Origin: RUG14515 sp045117995
GTDB taxonomy: Bacteria; Bacillota_I; Bacilli_A; RFN20; CAG-826
Assembly: GCA_045117995.1 (NCBI GenBank)
Contig: JBGUOH010000007.1
Coordinates: 1 to 54,876 of the forward strand
DNA length: 54,876 nucleotides
Direction of reading: 5' to 3'
The notes under the pieces are model-generated. The model saw only the letters and a list, made by a program, of their open reading frames with translations. It ran no database searches and was not told the DNA's origin. A program made the translations under genes and the position numbers. Each line of letters begins with the position of its first letter. Position 1 is the stretch's first letter. Below are positions 1 to 7,395 of the stretch, one piece after another.

Positions 1-4
1 ATAT

Positions 5-41
5 AAAACCCCACATCAGTATAAACACGACATGGGGTTTT
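5..41. terminator. Possible intrinsic terminator at the window edge
   Basis: Nine-base inverted repeat, AAAACCCCA (5-13) and TGGGGTTTT (33-41), around a 19-base loop. The gene it would serve lies outside the window, so its direction is unknown. Confidence 0.5.
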
Positions 42-153
42 GAGATTGAGACTTTTTTGAACTGTCTACTTTCGCTTGACTAGTTCAACGCAATCCTCTT
101 TTCTTTTTAACATGTATATGGTTTTATAAAAATATAAAAGAAGGGTACTTGAT

Positions 154-1146
154 ATGAGAACACTGAAGAAGTTATTTATGGTTATTATCGCATCTTTATC
201 TCTTAATGCGTGTTCTTTATTCGGTCCTAAATCTTCAACTTCGTCCGCTTCATCTTCCGTTGATACCACAAATCAGAAAGTTGAAGAACTAAACAATCTA
301 TTTAACGCTAAGCGTTTCAGCATGACTTTACATACAATTCTTCCTGATTATGATCAAGATGTACCATCCGTTCACTTTTACGCTGATGACGATATGTTCG
401 TACAAGAAGACCTTAGACGTGATGACATAAAAGAAATGATAACGCCTACTGCCCACTACGTGGAGGGAAATGGCTATAAAGCTAAGATTGAAGAAAATAA
501 CGCCTCGTATTTTTATGATGAGATTGATTTTAATAAATATATCACCTTTACCAAAGTCTCTAGCAAAGGTGCAGCTTTAGAATTTAGACTTAATTACAAA
601 AAGTTAACTCAGGATTATAAGCTTCTTGCATTTAAGATTTTAGAAAACGCTGTTGGTGTTTATGGTCTCACTTTAGATGACATGACTTATGTCGCTTCAT
701 ATGTTAATGACAAAGTAACCGCTATAAGCGTAGCGTTTATGCAATATATCCCTGCTTTAGAAGAGAAAACCGCTATGGTCATCGCCTATGTAGTCAATGG
801 TTACGACGATTCTGTTGCTAAATATAACGTTGATTTAAGCAAGTATTATGATGTTAATGGAGCGGGTTTAGAATTCATTAAGGGTGACATTGAATGTTTT
901 TTGGAAGTAGGCGAGCATGACGTACAATATGCATATTGGAGTGTTCAATATGATCCAGTCACTAAGAATACAGTTCCAGAAAACGCTGTTATATGTTCCA
1001 TTGAAGCATATGTAAACTATAAAACATATGCCACATATTATATTCATTTCTCAGAAGTTGAGTTTGATGAAGCAACCGGAGAATGTACATTCTATTTAGG
1101 TGGAAAAGAGTTCAAATTCAACATGCACTATACATTAGTTTCTTAA
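154..1146 (+). CDS. Putative secreted lipoprotein, unknown function
   Basis: A 330-residue protein of unrecognised family. The N-terminus is a lipoprotein signal peptide: basic MRTLKK, a hydrophobic stretch and the lipobox LNAC, so the mature protein should start at Cys20, be lipidated and sit on the outer face of the membrane. A Ser/Thr-rich linker (about residues 26-40) follows, as is common in surface lipoproteins. The rest is acidic and rich in Tyr and beta-prone segments, with no enzymatic motif that I can see. The ATG at 154 is preceded by an AAGAAGGG ribosome-binding site. It is a single-gene unit closed by a terminator shared with the convergent amt gene. The lipoprotein call is firm; the function is unknown. 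Confidence 0.85.
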   Translation: MRTLKKLFMVIIASLSLNACSLFGPKSSTSSASSSVDTTNQKVEELNNLFNAKRFSMTLHTILPDYDQDVPSVHFYADDDMFVQEDLRRDDIKEMITPTAHYVEGNGYKAKIEENNASYFYDEIDFNKYITFTKVSSKGAALEFRLNYKKLTQDYKLLAFKILENAVGVYGLTLDDMTYVASYVNDKVTAISVAFMQYIPALEEKTAMVIAYVVNGYDDSVAKYNVDLSKYYDVNGAGLEFIKGDIECFLEVGEHDVQYAYWSVQYDPVTKNTVPENAVICSIEAYVNYKTYATYYIHFSEVEFDEATGECTFYLGGKEFKFNMHYTLVS

Positions 1147-1164
1147 AAGTTTTTATTATTGAAT

Positions 1165-1196
1165 AAAAAAGCAAGGCATCAAACCTTGCTTTTCTT
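1165..1196. terminator. Bidirectional intrinsic terminator
   Basis: Stem GCAAGG/CCTTGC (1171-1176 and 1184-1189), extended by A:T pairs, flanked by an A-run on the left and a T-rich run on the right. It lies between the convergent lipoprotein gene and amt-PII gene and can end both. Confidence 0.85.
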
Positions 1197-1209
1197 TATA
1201 TTCGGTAGT

Positions 1210-2925
1210 TCATTCAACGTCTTGTAAAGCGTCGTAACCTTCTTCACCGGTTCTCACTTTGACAACGTTTTCAACATCATAGACGAAGATCTTGCCATCC
1301 CCGATGTTACCGGTATACAAGACTTTCTTAGCGGTTTCGATAACAGTTCTCACTGGAATCTTAGAAACGACGATATCGACTTGGACTTTTGGCAAAAGGT
1401 CCGCTTCGACTTGAACGCCACGATAGAATTCTGGTTTGCCTTGTTGTTGACCAAAGCCCATAACGTGAGCAACAGTCATACCCATAATACCGATTTTGCT
1501 CATTGCCGCTTTTAAGGCGTATAATCTTTCTTCTTTAAAGATAATCTCCACTTTAGTGAACTTAACACCTGTCGTAGTGGTTTTAACTTTCTTAACAGGG
1601 ATTGCTTCGCTAACTGGCATATCTCCAGTCACAACTGGTTCACTCTTAATGTAATCAGCATAAGCATTAGCAGCGATAGCAAAGTCAGCGTATGCATTTG
1701 TTAAGCCGTGTTCAGTGCTATCAAGACCTTTGATTTCTTCTTCTTTGCTAACGCGTAAGCCAACAGTTTTCTTAATAATGAAGAATGTGATAATCATACA
1801 CACTGCGGTATAAGAAGCCACACTAATAAAGCCTAAGCATTGTACGCCTAATTGATAGAAGTTGCCGGTATAAAATAAGCCGTTAAGACCCGCTGGGGCT
1901 TTAGGATTGGCTAATAAGCCAACAGCAATTGTGCCCCAAATACCATTAGCCATATGGACACCGACCGCACCAACTGGATCATCGATATGGAGTTTGAGGT
2001 CAAGGAATTCGACCACAAAGACCACTAAGATACCAGAAACCAAACCAACAACTGTGGAGCCAATAGCATCAAATGCTGCACATCCTGCTGTGACACCAAC
2101 TAAGCCTGCTAAGCAAGCGTTGATACACATAGAGACGTCTGGTTTACCGTTTTTAATCCAAGTAAAGATCATCGTTGTAACAGTCGCCACAGCTGGAGCA
2201 ATGGTGGTATTTAAGAAGATGGTCGCTAATTCACTAGTGGAAGTAGCGGCAGCACCGTTAAAACCATACCAACCAAACCATAAGATGAATGCACCTAAGG
2301 CGCCTAATGGAATAGAATGACCTTGAATAGCGTTAACTTTAATAACTTTACCATTTGCATCTCTTTCGTATTTACCAATACGTGGACCAAGGATAATCGC
2401 ACCAATAAGAGCAGCGATACCACCAACCATATGAATAGCGGTGCTACCAGCGTAATCGTGGAAGCCAAGACTCGCTAACCAACCGCCACCCCAAATCCAA
2501 TGGGCTTCAATTGGATAAATAATTAAGGATATAACCGCGGAATAAATACAATATGATAAGAACTTTGTTCTTTCTGCCATAGAGCCAGAAACAATAGTGG
2601 CCGCAGTAGCGCAAAACACAAGATTAAACACAAATGTTGAAGCAGCGGTAAATCCTTCCGCAGGACTTTCAATAAACGCTGCAAATTTAGCGAATAAATC
2701 AAGATTAGGTACACCAATAAGACCGAAGAATGCATCTTCGCCCATCATTAAGCCAAAACCTAATAGCATGAAGACTACTGTACCAATACAGAAGTCCATT
2801 AAATTCTTCATGATAATGTTGCCAGCGTTCTTTGCACGTGTGAAACCAGTTTCAACCATCGCGAAACCCGCTTGCATAAAGAAGACAAGAGCCGCACCAA
2901 TTAAGTACCAAAATTCAATTGTCAT
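1210..2925 (-). CDS. Ammonium transporter AmtB fused to a C-terminal PII regulator
   Basis: 571 residues. Residues 1 to about 400 are an Amt/Rh ammonium channel with about eleven membrane segments; the twin pore histidines are present (AIHMVGG and GVHMANGIWG). After a linker of about 55 residues, residues about 453-571 form a complete PII (GlnB/GlnK) domain, with the T-loop stretch GFGQQQGK, the ATP-site GDGKIFV and the KVRTGEE strand. In a separate GlnK this domain plugs the Amt pore according to ATP/ADP and 2-oxoglutarate; here it is covalently attached. The tyrosine uridylylated in enterobacterial PII (Tyr51) is replaced by Val506, so control by GlnD-type uridylylation is unlikely. The start has a strong site (AGGAGGAA) seven bases upstream. 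The gene is monocistronic and ends in TGA. Confidence 0.93.
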   Translation of the reverse strand: MTIEFWYLIGAALVFFMQAGFAMVETGFTRAKNAGNIIMKNLMDFCIGTVVFMLLGFGLMMGEDAFFGLIGVPNLDLFAKFAAFIESPAEGFTAASTFVFNLVFCATAATIVSGSMAERTKFLSYCIYSAVISLIIYPIEAHWIWGGGWLASLGFHDYAGSTAIHMVGGIAALIGAIILGPRIGKYERDANGKVIKVNAIQGHSIPLGALGAFILWFGWYGFNGAAATSTSELATIFLNTTIAPAVATVTTMIFTWIKNGKPDVSMCINACLAGLVGVTAGCAAFDAIGSTVVGLVSGILVVFVVEFLDLKLHIDDPVGAVGVHMANGIWGTIAVGLLANPKAPAGLNGLFYTGNFYQLGVQCLGFISVASYTAVCMIITFFIIKKTVGLRVSKEEEIKGLDSTEHGLTNAYADFAIAANAYADYIKSEPVVTGDMPVSEAIPVKKVKTTTTGVKFTKVEIIFKEERLYALKAAMSKIGIMGMTVAHVMGFGQQQGKPEFYRGVQVEADLLPKVQVDIVVSKIPVRTVIETAKKVLYTGNIGDGKIFVYDVENVVKVRTGEEGYDALQDVE

Positions 2926-2965
2926 AATAATTCCTCCTAACTATCAAAAAATAGTTCATGAGGGG

Positions 2966-2994
2966 ATTTTAAGGTTTTACGATATATTAATCAA
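2966..2994 (-). promoter_or_regulatory. Promoter of the amt-PII gene
   Basis: On the minus strand, TTGATT (2994-2989), a 17-base spacer and TAAAAT (2971-2966), which puts the start of transcription about 33 bases before the ATG. A TATCGTA element lies inside the spacer. Confidence 0.55.
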
Positions 2995-3003
2995 ATACGT
3001 ATA

Positions 3004-3067
3004 AAGTTATAGTTACGATACGAAAAAAGTATGTAAAGATTGTTTAACGTATCGTATATAATAACTT
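3004..3067. repeat. Long imperfect inverted repeat upstream of amt-PII
   Basis: The arms at 3004-3022 and 3048-3067 both read AAGTTAT, 3-4 variable bases, then TACGATACG (the right arm on the complementary strand). 16 of about 19 positions match. It lies 10-75 bases upstream of the amt -35 and repeats the TACGATA core found in the spacer, so an operator or cruciform site is plausible. The binding protein is unknown. Confidence 0.5.
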
Positions 3068-3092
3068 CGTATCTCCCTCTTTTATATAAAAG

Positions 3093-3127
3093 AAAAAGCA
3101 GAATCAATTACGACTCTGCTTTATTTT
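3093..3127 (-). terminator. Intrinsic terminator behind the remnant gene
   Basis: Stem AAAGCAGA (3095-3102) / TCTGCTTT (3115-3122), extended by two more pairs beyond one mismatch. On the minus strand it is followed by TTCTTTT. It sits just after the minus-strand remnant at 3136-3384, which suggests this was once an expressed gene. Confidence 0.7.
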
Positions 3128-3135
3128 TAGTTTAC

Positions 3136-3384
3136 CTATTTATTAGCCCCAAATAATTTCAATGGATGAAATATAGATCGCGCCATAGTTACTTCTAATA
3201 CCAATATAGGCATAAGAGTCGCTTCTGTGCCTGGAACAGCAGTTTCAGCAACTGTCACTTTACCGTTTTGGTCAACACTGATACCGATATTATCTGGCTT
3301 AACAGTGTATGTATCTTGACTAAACTTGATAGTCATCATGTAACATTTATATATCCTTATATTTATTTTTAGCGGTTTTTTCAC
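3136..3384 (-). pseudogene. Frameshifted 3' remnant of a secreted Ig-like-domain protein
   Basis: The open frame reads as a bacterial Ig-like (BIG2) segment, MTIKFSQDTYTVKPDNIG through VDQNGKVTVAETAVPGTEAT, and then turns into an unlikely tail. Moving to the other forward frame just after GTEAT restores a natural ending, YAYIGIRSNYGAIY then ISSIEIIWG, with a TAA stop at 3143-3145. That pattern (Gly/Tyr-rich strand, S-x-x-x-I-x-W end) is typical of the C-termini of extracellular proteins in this group. No signal peptide or N-terminal part is present and the start is weak. I read it as the 3' end of a decayed surface-protein gene, still followed by its terminator. A sequencing indel would explain the frameshift but not the missing 5' part. 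Confidence 0.6.
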
Positions 3385-3416
3385 TTTTGCTCGTCTAATT
3401 AGTAGAGGTCATAGAT

Positions 3417-3923
3417 ATGAAACGTTTATTACTCATCCCATTTTTAGCGGTTATGCTCTCTAGTTGTAACCAAAGTCCAAAGTTTGATGTTACTCTAGAA
3501 GATTTTAAGTTTTCTTTAGAGTGGGGTGTCTATTCAGACGCTTCTTATAACAGCGATACAAAAGTCTTGGTGAAGACAAAACGTCATCACGAAAAAACCG
3601 CGGAAGACTACACAACGAAATATACATTTCCTAATATGGAAGAGTTATATAACAAAGTTAAGGCTATGAATCCATATGCCTATCCAGATAACTTTGATCC
3701 ACATAAATCCTCTAGCCACGTAATGTCCACTCCATACGAGACGTATAAACTAACAGTGAATGATAAAACAATCTTTATTGAAAGGTTCTGTATCACTCGT
3801 GCTGAAGTTCAACTTTCTAAAAAGGGTGAAAAGTTCTTCGAAGTAGTGGACTATATTTCTGAAACAATTGAGAACTCAGAAGAATGGAAAAACTTACCTG
3901 AGCCTGAGTATCTATATTATTAA
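3417..3923 (+). CDS. Small putative lipoprotein, unknown function
   Basis: 168 residues with a clear lipoprotein signal peptide, MKRLLLIPFLAVMLSSC, where the lipobox Cys is residue 17. The mature part is about 150 residues, charged, with several Tyr/Thr strands and no motif that I recognise. The ATG at 3417 follows an AGAGG ribosome-binding site. It stands alone between the remnant on the other strand and rpsD, and ends at a bidirectional terminator. It shows no obvious sequence similarity to the lipoprotein at 154-1146. A surface location is well supported; the role is unknown. Confidence 0.8.
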   Translation: MKRLLLIPFLAVMLSSCNQSPKFDVTLEDFKFSLEWGVYSDASYNSDTKVLVKTKRHHEKTAEDYTTKYTFPNMEELYNKVKAMNPYAYPDNFDPHKSSSHVMSTPYETYKLTVNDKTIFIERFCITRAEVQLSKKGEKFFEVVDYISETIENSEEWKNLPEPEYLYY

Positions 3924-3937
3924 AATAATAAGCAATA

Positions 3938-3967
3938 AAAAACCATCCCAGTATCGAGATGGTTTTT
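3938..3967. terminator. Bidirectional intrinsic terminator
   Basis: Perfect ten-base stem AAAAACCATC (3938-3947) / GATGGTTTTT (3958-3967), with an A-run on one side and a T-run on the other. It serves the convergent lipoprotein gene and rpsD. Confidence 0.9.
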
Positions 3968-3985
3968 GTTTGCTCTGTTTGAGTA

Positions 3986-4591
3986 TTAGAGTTTACGGTT
4001 GTAGTATTCAACGATTTGTGATTCGGTGATATCTTGTGGTAATTCTTTACGTTCGACTTCGCGGACATATTTACCAGATAACTTTTCAGCATCCACTTCA
4101 ACCCAGCCAACTTTTGTGCCTAAGGTTTCTAAGGATTCTTTGATCACTTTGAGGTCTTTGCTGTTTTCTCTGACGCTCACGACATCACCAACGTTTAATA
4201 ATGCTGATGGGATGTCTAACTTTTTGCCGTTAACTTCGATGTGGCCGTGGTTGACTAATTGTCTGGCACCTCTTCTTGTTCTAGCAAAACCCATTCTGTA
4301 GACTAAGTTGTCTAAACGGGATTCGAGCAACTTCATGAAAGCAACACCGGTAACTTCTTTACTGCTTAAAGCAATCATGAATAAGCGACGGAATTGTCTT
4401 TCGTTAACACCGTACATTTGTCTTAATTTTTGTTTTTCAATTAATTGTTTTCCGTATTCGGAATTCTTTTTACGACGGGTGTTACCGTGTTGGCCTGGGC
4501 CATAAGGACGTTTCGCTAATTCTTTGCTTGTTTCTAATGTGGAAAAGCCTAAGCGACGGGATCTTTTCCAATCTGAACCTGTGTATCTCAT
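3986..4591 (-). CDS. rpsD: 30S ribosomal protein S4
   Basis: 201 residues from MRYTGSDWKRSRRLGFS, the normal S4 N-terminus. S4 binds 16S rRNA early in small-subunit assembly and helps decoding fidelity. The S4 RNA-binding domain is visible at about residues 90-155 (RLDNLVYRMGFARTRRGARQ and HIEVNGKKLDIPS). A longer reading frame extends 21 residues upstream, but that part has no S4 similarity and would run into the leader; the ATG at 4591 is preceded by AAAGGA. There is no CxxC zinc motif at the N-terminus, so this is the C-minus form of S4. It is transcribed alone from its own promoter, through a structured leader. Confidence 0.97.
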   Translation of the reverse strand: MRYTGSDWKRSRRLGFSTLETSKELAKRPYGPGQHGNTRRKKNSEYGKQLIEKQKLRQMYGVNERQFRRLFMIALSSKEVTGVAFMKLLESRLDNLVYRMGFARTRRGARQLVNHGHIEVNGKKLDIPSALLNVGDVVSVRENSKDLKVIKESLETLGTKVGWVEVDAEKLSGKYVREVERKELPQDITESQIVEYYNRKL

Positions 4592-4640
4592 GTTCGTTCG
4601 TTTTCCTTTCTTTATTTCTTCTTGCAAAATAATGAATAGG

Positions 4641-4757
4641 TGTGAATTCCTCATCCCGGATGTTTGATTAATCGTTTCACCTTTGAGCTTCGGTTACTTC
4701 GTCACAGCCGTATCAAACGTCGGTCGGATTGTATTCACATGCTGCATTACATGCAGT
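4641..4757 (-). promoter_or_regulatory. Structured 5' leader of rpsD, probable S4 autoregulatory element
   Basis: The transcript between the promoter and rpsD has nested pairings. An outer helix pairs 4641-4647 with 4733-4739 (TGTGAAT/ATTCACA), an inner helix pairs 4662-4668 with 4712-4718 (GTTTGAT/ATCAAAC), and a short stem GCTGCAT/ATGCAGT (4741-4757) lies near the 5' end. Bacillota rpsD genes commonly carry an S4-binding leader of this length and position, so translational autoregulation is likely. The family match is from memory and unverified. Confidence 0.65.
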
Positions 4758-4761
4758 AAAT

Positions 4762-4790
4762 AATATATAGAAATAATCTAATTCCGTCAA
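4762..4790 (-). promoter_or_regulatory. rpsD promoter
   Basis: Minus strand: TTGACG (4790-4785), 17-base spacer, TATATT (4767-4762). A strong vegetative-type promoter that fits a ribosomal protein gene. Confidence 0.75.
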
Positions 4791-4808
4791 TTAAAAAATA
4801 TAATATTT

Positions 4809-5126
4809 TTATAATTTGAGGAGAAATAAGAGCTGATTTGCGGCTTGAGATGCGCTACTAGTAGCGGTTGGATCTTGATAAAAACCAAATCTCCAAACAA
4901 AATACATCGTTAATAAAACAATGAAAATAATGACGATAGAGCCAGTAATAATGAGAGGAATAGTGTTCCATAGTGGCCAATGGTTCTTAATACCTTTGAC
5001 TAAGTTGATAATTGCAATGATTAAACATGGAATAAAAACAAAAAGAATCAAGCACGCGATGAGCAATATCACGAGCCATAAGAATCCTGCTAAAACGATT
5101 GCTCCAATAAAAAAGACAAAACCCAT
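4809..5126 (-). CDS. Small membrane protein, second of a related pair
   Basis: 105 residues, unrecognised family. It has an N-terminal hydrophobic block (about residues 3-40, perhaps two passes), a short charged loop (KGIKNH) and a second segment at about 53-73. The polar tail contains SSASQAANQLLFLL. It starts four bases after the stop of the upstream gene at 5131-5469, with no clear ribosome-binding site, so it is probably translationally coupled. The tail resembles that of the upstream protein (AESAQQVLMYLGFF): same layout and the same S-A-Q-L pattern. An old tandem duplication is likely. Its function is unknown; it may be a small complex of the two proteins in the membrane. Confidence 0.65.
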   Translation of the reverse strand: MGFVFFIGAIVLAGFLWLVILLIACLILFVFIPCLIIAIINLVKGIKNHWPLWNTIPLIITGSIVIIFIVLLTMYFVWRFGFYQDPTATSSASQAANQLLFLLKL

Positions 5127-5130
5127 GCGA

Positions 5131-5469
5131 CTATTTTATATTTATTAGCGAATAATCACAACTTTTTTTGAAAAAGCCTAGATACATTAATACTTGCTGA
5201 GCACTCTCGGCAGTTGATTTCTTATTAGGTCCATCTAAGAAATGATTGAACGATTTCAAAATATCAATAAAATGCCATGTTGATAAGGCAAGCAATAACA
5301 TGACTATTGAGAACACAATAATAGTGGCAATTAAGCAGTTTCTATAGTGGGCAGTTTTAAGCGCTGAGTATTTGACTATGTAGGTTATTAAGAATGCTAA
5401 TCCAACAACCGCTGCGGCAAACAATATAATGAATAAAGCTGGCCACAGGATGAAGAATATCAAGTCCAT
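5131..5469 (-). CDS. Small membrane protein, first of a related pair
   Basis: 112 residues, unrecognised family. Two hydrophobic segments (about residues 4-31 and 45-66) are separated by a short basic loop (KYSALKTAHYRN), followed by a polar tail with TAESAQQVLMYLGFFKKSC. The ATG at 5469 is preceded by AGAGGAAGG, a good site, so this gene is likely to be really translated and to lead the pair. It is divergent from ezrA and upstream of rpsD on the same strand. Whether it is transcribed into the rpsD promoter region is unclear, as no terminator is visible between 4791 and 4808. The function is unknown. Confidence 0.7.
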   Translation of the reverse strand: MDLIFFILWPALFIILFAAAVVGLAFLITYIVKYSALKTAHYRNCLIATIIVFSIVMLLLALSTWHFIDILKSFNHFLDGPNKKSTAESAQQVLMYLGFFKKSCDYSLINIK

Positions 5470-5574
5470 ATCTGAACCTTCCTCTCGCTAATAAGACATT
5501 GGTTAGATGTGATTTCTGCTAAACAAATAATAATAAGCAAATCGTTTTATGAAATATAATTTCGTAAAAAGTCT

Positions 5575-5603
5575 TTTATATTAGCAATAAAAGTCGCTAA
5601 AAT
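5575..5603 (+). promoter_or_regulatory. Possible promoter of the ezrA-iscS-thiI operon
   Basis: TTTATA (5575-5580), 17-base spacer, TAAAAT (5598-5603), about 55 bases before the ezrA ATG. Both boxes are imperfect; a second -10-like TATAAT lies at 5555-5560. Confidence 0.35.
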
Positions 5604-5658
5604 AGTAGTGTGGCTTGAGCCATTAGTTTTATATTCGCATCTATTAGGAGGTTTCCTC

Positions 5659-7395
5659 ATGATTTTATTACTTAGTACTGGTCAAAAAGTTGGCCTAGCA
5701 TTCGCCATTGTTGGTGGTGTTGTAATCCTCGGCGTTTTAGCGTTCCTTCTTTATCACTTTGTGATTTCTAGAAATAGAGTTAAACACCAAGTGCGTGAAC
5801 TCCAAAAGAAATACTCATACTTAGATGCTTTATTAATTGGCCAAGACTCCCAATACATTCACCGTCTTGAAATCATTTCTCGTACAAACTTACTCTACGT
5901 TGATAAGCACGAGAAGTTCTCTCGTCGTTTCAAAGAAATCTATGAAAATGATGATAAGTTCGCTGAATCGATGCTCAAACAATTAAACGCTCTTATTTCT
6001 AATAAGCAGTTCAAAAATATTAAGACAGTTATTTCTGATTCTAAGAAAGCGATGAAGACTTTTGAAGATAAAGTCAACGCTTTAGATAACGACTTATATA
6101 CATTAATCAAACCTGAAGAAGATTCACGTCAATCCATCCTCAAACTCAAAGAGAACTATAGACGTGTCAAACAAACATTCTACGCTAACAGCTCTGACTT
6201 AGACTTAGTCAGCTCCTCTATTAACCAAGTCTTTGATAAACTTGATCAGATGTTCGTGGAATTTGAAACACATATCGAAAGTGCGGAATACGATGACGCT
6301 CAATCATTATTGCCAACTATCGGTAAAGTGGTGTCCGCTTTAGAATCCGCTTTAAGTCAATTGCCAAATCTTTGTATCTTAGTGAATACCGTTGTCCCTG
6401 AAAAGATTGTTGATATCAAAAGGGATTATGAAGAATTAGAACAAAAAGGTTTACCTTTATATAACTTAGCTTTCCAAACCAAATTAAACGAATGGAACAA
6501 TGATTTAACTATCATCCGCACTCGTTTAACAAAGTTACAAATCGCTAATATCATGGAATCTTTAGATGGTCTCCAATCCGAAATTGAAGAGATGAGAGAT
6601 ATGCTCAACAAAGAAAAATCTGATAAAGAATTCTTCGAAGCAAACAATCAATCCATCTATCAAAATGTTATCGATTTAGAAAAAGCTTTCTTAAAGATCT
6701 GTGCACTTCTTCCAGAAATCTATCGTACTTACGTAGTAACTGATGAAAGAAAAGAAAAAGTGGAAGCCTTAAAACAAACAATGAATGCTTTAGGCACCAT
6801 TAAGCAATCTTTAGATAACTACGTCCATTCTTCATTAAAACAACCATTCTCTACCCTTAAGGGTAAGTTGGATGAATTAAGCGCGCAATATGACCTCGCT
6901 AAAGAAGGCATTGAAGAATTCAAACAATACATTGAGTTCTTGAAGACATCTAGTGAAGAAGCCTACACTTTGGTGTTTGTTTACTATTATCGTTTAAAAC
7001 AAGTTGAAGGCTTGCTTAGAGAAATCGCTATTCCAGAATTTTCTGAACCATACACAATCCGTATTGAAGATTGCTATGATTTGTTAAATCAAATTGATAA
7101 AGCCATTAAGATTCAACCAATCGCTGTTGATCAAATCAACGATATGGTTTCAACATTAAAAAACAACGCTAATGCGGTGTTTGAAGAAATTGAAAATAAA
7201 TTCCGTGAAATGCAACTCGCTGAGTCCGCAGTGGTCTACGCCAATAGAGACAGAAATCATCAAGATGATGTCCATCAACAACTCACCGCTTTAGAAAGCG
7301 AATTCTATCAAGGTGAATTTGTGAAAGTCTATCACGAAGCGAACGCGATTTTTAAACGCATGCACGTTGAAGACACAGGTACAGCGAATGGCTAA
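5659..7395 (+). CDS. ezrA: Septation ring formation regulator EzrA
   Basis: 578 residues from the ATG at 5659, which has a TAGGAGG site seven bases upstream; an open frame extends 17 codons further but lacks that support. One N-terminal membrane segment (about residues 10-33) is followed by a long cytoplasmic coiled-coil rod, as in EzrA, which binds FtsZ and FtsA and restrains Z-ring assembly at the membrane. The C-terminal part carries the family's Y-A-N-R-x-R patch and an ending like E-x-F-Y-x-G-E-F-x-x-x-Y-x-x-A. The gene heads an operon with iscS and thiI, the same order as in Bacillus, and its stop overlaps the iscS start by eight bases. ftsA and ftsZ are present 38 kb away in this window. 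Confidence 0.9.
   Translation: MILLLSTGQKVGLAFAIVGGVVILGVLAFLLYHFVISRNRVKHQVRELQKKYSYLDALLIGQDSQYIHRLEIISRTNLLYVDKHEKFSRRFKEIYENDDKFAESMLKQLNALISNKQFKNIKTVISDSKKAMKTFEDKVNALDNDLYTLIKPEEDSRQSILKLKENYRRVKQTFYANSSDLDLVSSSINQVFDKLDQMFVEFETHIESAEYDDAQSLLPTIGKVVSALESALSQLPNLCILVNTVVPEKIVDIKRDYEELEQKGLPLYNLAFQTKLNEWNNDLTIIRTRLTKLQIANIMESLDGLQSEIEEMRDMLNKEKSDKEFFEANNQSIYQNVIDLEKAFLKICALLPEIYRTYVVTDERKEKVEALKQTMNALGTIKQSLDNYVHSSLKQPFSTLKGKLDELSAQYDLAKEGIEEFKQYIEFLKTSSEEAYTLVFVYYYRLKQVEGLLREIAIPEFSEPYTIRIEDCYDLLNQIDKAIKIQPIAVDQINDMVSTLKNNANAVFEEIENKFREMQLAESAVVYANRDRNHQDDVHQQLTALESEFYQGEFVKVYHEANAIFKRMHVEDTGTANG

Noticed and set aside
1907..3004. Plus-strand open frames inside the amt-PII gene
   Set aside because: Low-complexity translations opposite a clear conserved gene, without ribosome-binding sites.
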